DNA from: Edaphobacter paludis
GTDB lineage: Bacteria > Acidobacteriota > Terriglobia > Terriglobales > Acidobacteriaceae
Length of the DNA: 64,000 bases
Direction: 5' to 3'
Assembly: GCF_039993895.1 (NCBI RefSeq)
Contig: NZ_CP121194.1
Coordinates: 1,550,001 to 1,614,000 of the forward strand
Every line of letters starts with the position of its first letter. Within the stretch, counting starts at the first letter, position 1. Below the pieces are notes generated by a model, which searched no databases, was not told the origin of the DNA, and saw only the letters and a list, made by a program, of their open reading frames with translations. Below are positions 62,801-64,000 of the stretch, piece after piece. The translations under genes were made by a program, and so were the position numbers.

Positions 62801-63344
62801 GAAAAACGTTAGACAGTTTGAGTTGCCATTGGCCACCGCACACCTTGCCTTCCGCGGATATCCGCAACAGGTCGAGGGTGCGACCCCAGGCGATCTGACC
62901 TACCGTTACGACCGTATCAGTGCGACAGGGCCTTTTCAGTGGCAGCGTGGAAGTTATACGAAGTATGGCAACGTCACTCCGCTGCTGCATCAGGTAGATA
63001 ACCAATATGTCATCTTCGGCAGCGGGGAAGAGATCGACGCGGAGTTTAGTGCTGCTTCGCTGAAGCCTCTGCCAGCCCACTGGAAGCGCGATTATTTCTT
63101 CTACGCAAACGGCTTCGTAAAAGATATGGACTTCTATGAGGCGCTGCCTTTTACTGTGGCGCAGATGCCCTTCCATCAGATGACTGCCTATCCGTATCCA
63201 GCCGATGAACATTATCCGGAGAATTCCAGCACTTTGAAATATCGATTGGACTGGAATGATCGTTTTGAATCTGGTAAGCGCACGCAGTTATACCAGTTCA
63301 ACTACGTACCCACGCTATCGCAGCCGACCGTTGCTAAACCATGA
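59865..63344 (+). CDS. Giant TPR / FG-GAP / ASPIC protein, second copy
   Basis: 1,159 aa. An N-terminal hydrophobic export segment lies at about 22-35. TPRs cover about 45-215 (FEEALRLNPLHASSQFGLASALQRSGKTAEAREHL), then FG-GAP blades at about 255-600 (DYDSDGRPDLAV, DFDHDGDLDLFV, DIDNDGWIDIAA) and an ASPIC segment at about 625-705 (AIGTKVEVFSNGSSQKFEVAGGSGYLSQ). The C-terminal about 440 residues are homologous to the protein at 47.8 kb (SSCPVLFAW, IDHPDGTEVYPDERF, GFPAGLPR, TTNLQIYWDQ, YTKYGNVTPLL). Divergent from the asnB-like operon with 164 bp between; no clear Shine-Dalgarno site. Confidence 0.88.
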   Translation: MLVKNIPSCRRLLRLLFDHKCLASLLLLGLCTQAFRCGWSLEPSNDFVAAARLNNIGVALMGQQFTEKALQKFDEAHKNDPTSAVPMLNQGIALLYLRKLPEAEAVLKQAATNNPQNVRIWYCLGLTHLAESKSDLAVEDFKQAIKLNPADADSHYYLGSLYRSLKDYDHSIVEFEEALRLNPLHASSQFGLASALQRSGKTAEAREHLKRFQTITQTKVGTPLAVTYGEQGDYATVQNMRVAEQPVGSMIPVSFVAVAATKGPSSALPSANQEGGGACILDVDGTGKKDIVAMGDGESAIRVYRTLSNGTMQEVPSQQTGLIANGHGMACAVGDYDSDGRPDLAVALSDRVVLFHNLGHGKFADTTKSVGIQQLNHPAGLTFVDFDHDGDLDLFVTGSPVTSGAGPDVLWRNNGNSTFTEWSAPTGLAGKGSTTGVTISDVNNDRAIDLIVTGDSGSPTIFENKREGPFEAVPLYTDANLSPTRGVLVFDFNKDGWMDVAVTHAGAPGISLWRNVEGKSFERVPLPLSGAKAAWGLTAIDIDNDGWIDIAAIVETANGPELHVWRNRGSQGFEDVTKTVGLNTLKLHNPRSVIAADIDGDGAADLIVTQLNAPPIVLHNVGGNRNHSLRLTLAGLADNKTAIGTKVEVFSNGSSQKFEVAGGSGYLSQGATEILAGLGHADRADVVRMLWPTGVPQDELDVASSKPVTLTELDRRGSSCPVLFAWDGTKYQFVSDVIGAGVIGHWISPSATNQADPDEWIKVEGSQLKERGGLFSLRFGEPMEEINFIDQLRLVAIDHPDGTEVYPDERFLNERPFASGSTVVASSDARLPAGAWNDKGEDVLPLLAERDHKYVRDFTNLTYAGYAKMHTLTLDLGDWKQGNPLRLFMSGYIEYFSASSMYAAWQAGLKPISPYVEAQMPDGSWKRIVDDMGFPAGLPRTIVVDLTGKLPAGAHRIRMTTNLQIYWDQVLVDNGADVSKNVRQFELPLATAHLAFRGYPQQVEGATPGDLTYRYDRISATGPFQWQRGSYTKYGNVTPLLHQVDNQYVIFGSGEEIDAEFSAASLKPLPAHWKRDYFFYANGFVKDMDFYEALPFTVAQMPFHQMTAYPYPADEHYPENSSTLKYRLDWNDRFESGKRTQLYQFNYVPTLSQPTVAKP

Positions 63345-63426
63345 TGACTAAGCGTCATATCCGGGCTCAAGCCGCGGATTCAGGTATTCTGTGTTTTCGA
63401 GTGCATATAAGGAGTACGACGCCACC

Positions 63427-63816
63427 ATGGCTAAATTGACGATTGTTTTCGGTATTCTGCTTATCATCCTTGGCGTCATCGGTTATGTTTATACTGGCAG
63501 CGCGCATCCCACGGCGCTTATTCCTGCCGGTGCGGGTATTCTCTTCATCATCTTCGGGGTATTTGCCACCAGCGATAATGCAAAAAAACGTATGCTGTGG
63601 ATGCATGTCTCCGTCACGGTCGCCCTGCTTTTGTTCCTCAGCCTGATCCGTGCCGATATCGATGTCATTCGCCTTAGCCGTGGTGTCTCTTTCCCTTATC
63701 CCGCCGCCGTTATTGAAAAGTCGGCGACGTCGCTCCTCAGCCTGTTGTATGTGCTGTTTTGCGTTCGTTCCTTTATTGCTGCGCGACGCCAAAGAACCCT
63801 GAATCCCGGTGCGTAG
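63427..63816 (+). CDS. Small four-helix membrane protein
   Basis: About 129 aa. The ATG at 63427 has AAGGAG upstream; an earlier GTG frame start lacks support. Hydrophobic helices (LTIVFGILLIILGVIGYVY, LIPAGAGILFIIFGVFA, VSVTVALLLFL, SATSLLSLLYVLFCV) and Gly-rich packing recall small TMEM14/UPF0136-like proteins. Function unknown. A hairpin follows, separating it from the last partial gene. Confidence 0.8.
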   Translation: MAKLTIVFGILLIILGVIGYVYTGSAHPTALIPAGAGILFIIFGVFATSDNAKKRMLWMHVSVTVALLLFLSLIRADIDVIRLSRGVSFPYPAAVIEKSATSLLSLLYVLFCVRSFIAARRQRTLNPGA

Positions 63817-63828
63817 CTCCTCATCTAA

Positions 63829-63869
63829 AAGGCGTAAGCTTTAGCAGGGTTCTGGCAGATCTACGCCTT
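63829..63869 (+). terminator. Probable terminator after small membrane protein
   Basis: AAGGCGTA and TACGCCTT form an 8-bp stem with a 25-nt loop, followed by CTTTAC. The loop is long, so strength is doubtful. Confidence 0.5.
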
Positions 63870-63876
63870 CTTTACT

Positions 63877-64000
63877 ATGTCCTCTTTCGGTCCATCCAAA
63901 TACGGCGGCGGTATGAAGGCCGCCGATCGTCCGTCCCGGGGTACCGGCCGCGCTGTGGTGGCCGATCTCAGCGCGTCGCGGCCCAAACCCAAGCTGAAGA
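63877..64000 (+). CDS. Start of an unrecognised gene (cut by window edge)
   Basis: An ATG at 63877 opens a frame to the edge, giving about 41 residues that begin MSSFGPSKYGGGMKAADRP and end PKPKLKK. The stretch is rich in Gly, Arg, Lys and Pro and has no signal peptide in view. Codon use looks coding. Not recognised. Confidence 0.6.
   Translation, partial: MSSFGPSKYGGGMKAADRPSRGTGRAVVADLSASRPKPKLK

Noticed and set aside
1..64000. CRISPR arrays, insertion sequences, prophage genes
   Set aside because: No regularly spaced repeats, transposases, integrases or phage structural genes were seen in the window.

Overview
The window looks like chromosomal DNA of an Acidobacteriota soil bacterium of the Terriglobia type (Granulicella, Edaphobacter or Terriglobus relatives). 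This is inferred from gene content, not from a marker search: a TonB receptor with an N-terminal carboxypeptidase-regulatory-like domain, five CRTAC1/FG-GAP proteins (most ending in an ASPIC/UnbV domain), TPR secretory proteins, a Ku/LigD pair and MsrPQ. Coding density is high, and GTG and TTG starts behind good Shine-Dalgarno sites are common.

Layout. 1-3.9 kb (minus): a tightly overlapping sugar operon of legionaminic/bacillosamine type (NAD-dependent dehydratase, hydrolysing 2-epimerase, PLP aminotransferase), followed by an amidase cut by the window edge. 4-14.8 kb (plus): a LacI-like operator region, a large TonB-dependent receptor with terminator, a TPR protein overlapping a CRTAC1 protein, a lipase-maturation-factor-like membrane protein and a FucP-type sugar permease. 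14.9 kb: tRNA-Glu(TTC), minus strand. 15.2-19.6 kb: RND efflux adaptor and pump. 19.8 kb: arginine-deiminase-fold hydrolase. 20.7-28.2 kb (minus): PIG-L deacetylase, FAH-type hydratase, Ku and LigD. 28.4-30.2 kb: msrP and msrQ. 30.4-34.8 kb (minus): class A PBP and ProS. 35.1-36.5 kb: Crp/Fnr regulator and a receiver-like protein without its phospho-acceptor Asp. 36.9-42.9 kb: KpsF/KdsD isomerase, TlpA and orphan nDsbD, AlaC-like aminotransferase, OsmC, GltX, DUF309.

42.9-47.5 kb (minus): a six-gene operon with two paralogous ABC permeases, one ATPase, a substrate-binding protein with a Cys pair, a Tat-exported HMA (MerP-like) protein and a cysteine-containing DUF169 protein. It reads as an uncharacterised importer linked to metal or thiol chemistry.

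47.8-63.3 kb: the most unusual part. Two giant TPR/FG-GAP/ASPIC proteins (about 1,160-1,180 aa) share an unrecognised C-terminal module. They bracket two further ASPIC/UnbV proteins, an NqrB/RnfD-like (UnbU-like) membrane protein between those two, and a convergent three-gene operon encoding an AsnB-like amide synthetase lacking a glutaminase Cys, a RaSEA/Elp3-like radical SAM protein and a flavin-halogenase-like enzyme. UnbU and UnbV are accessory proteins of enediyne clusters, but no enediyne PKS is visible, so this may be an undescribed export, surface-modification or small-molecule system.

The window ends with a small membrane protein and the first codons of an unrecognised gene.
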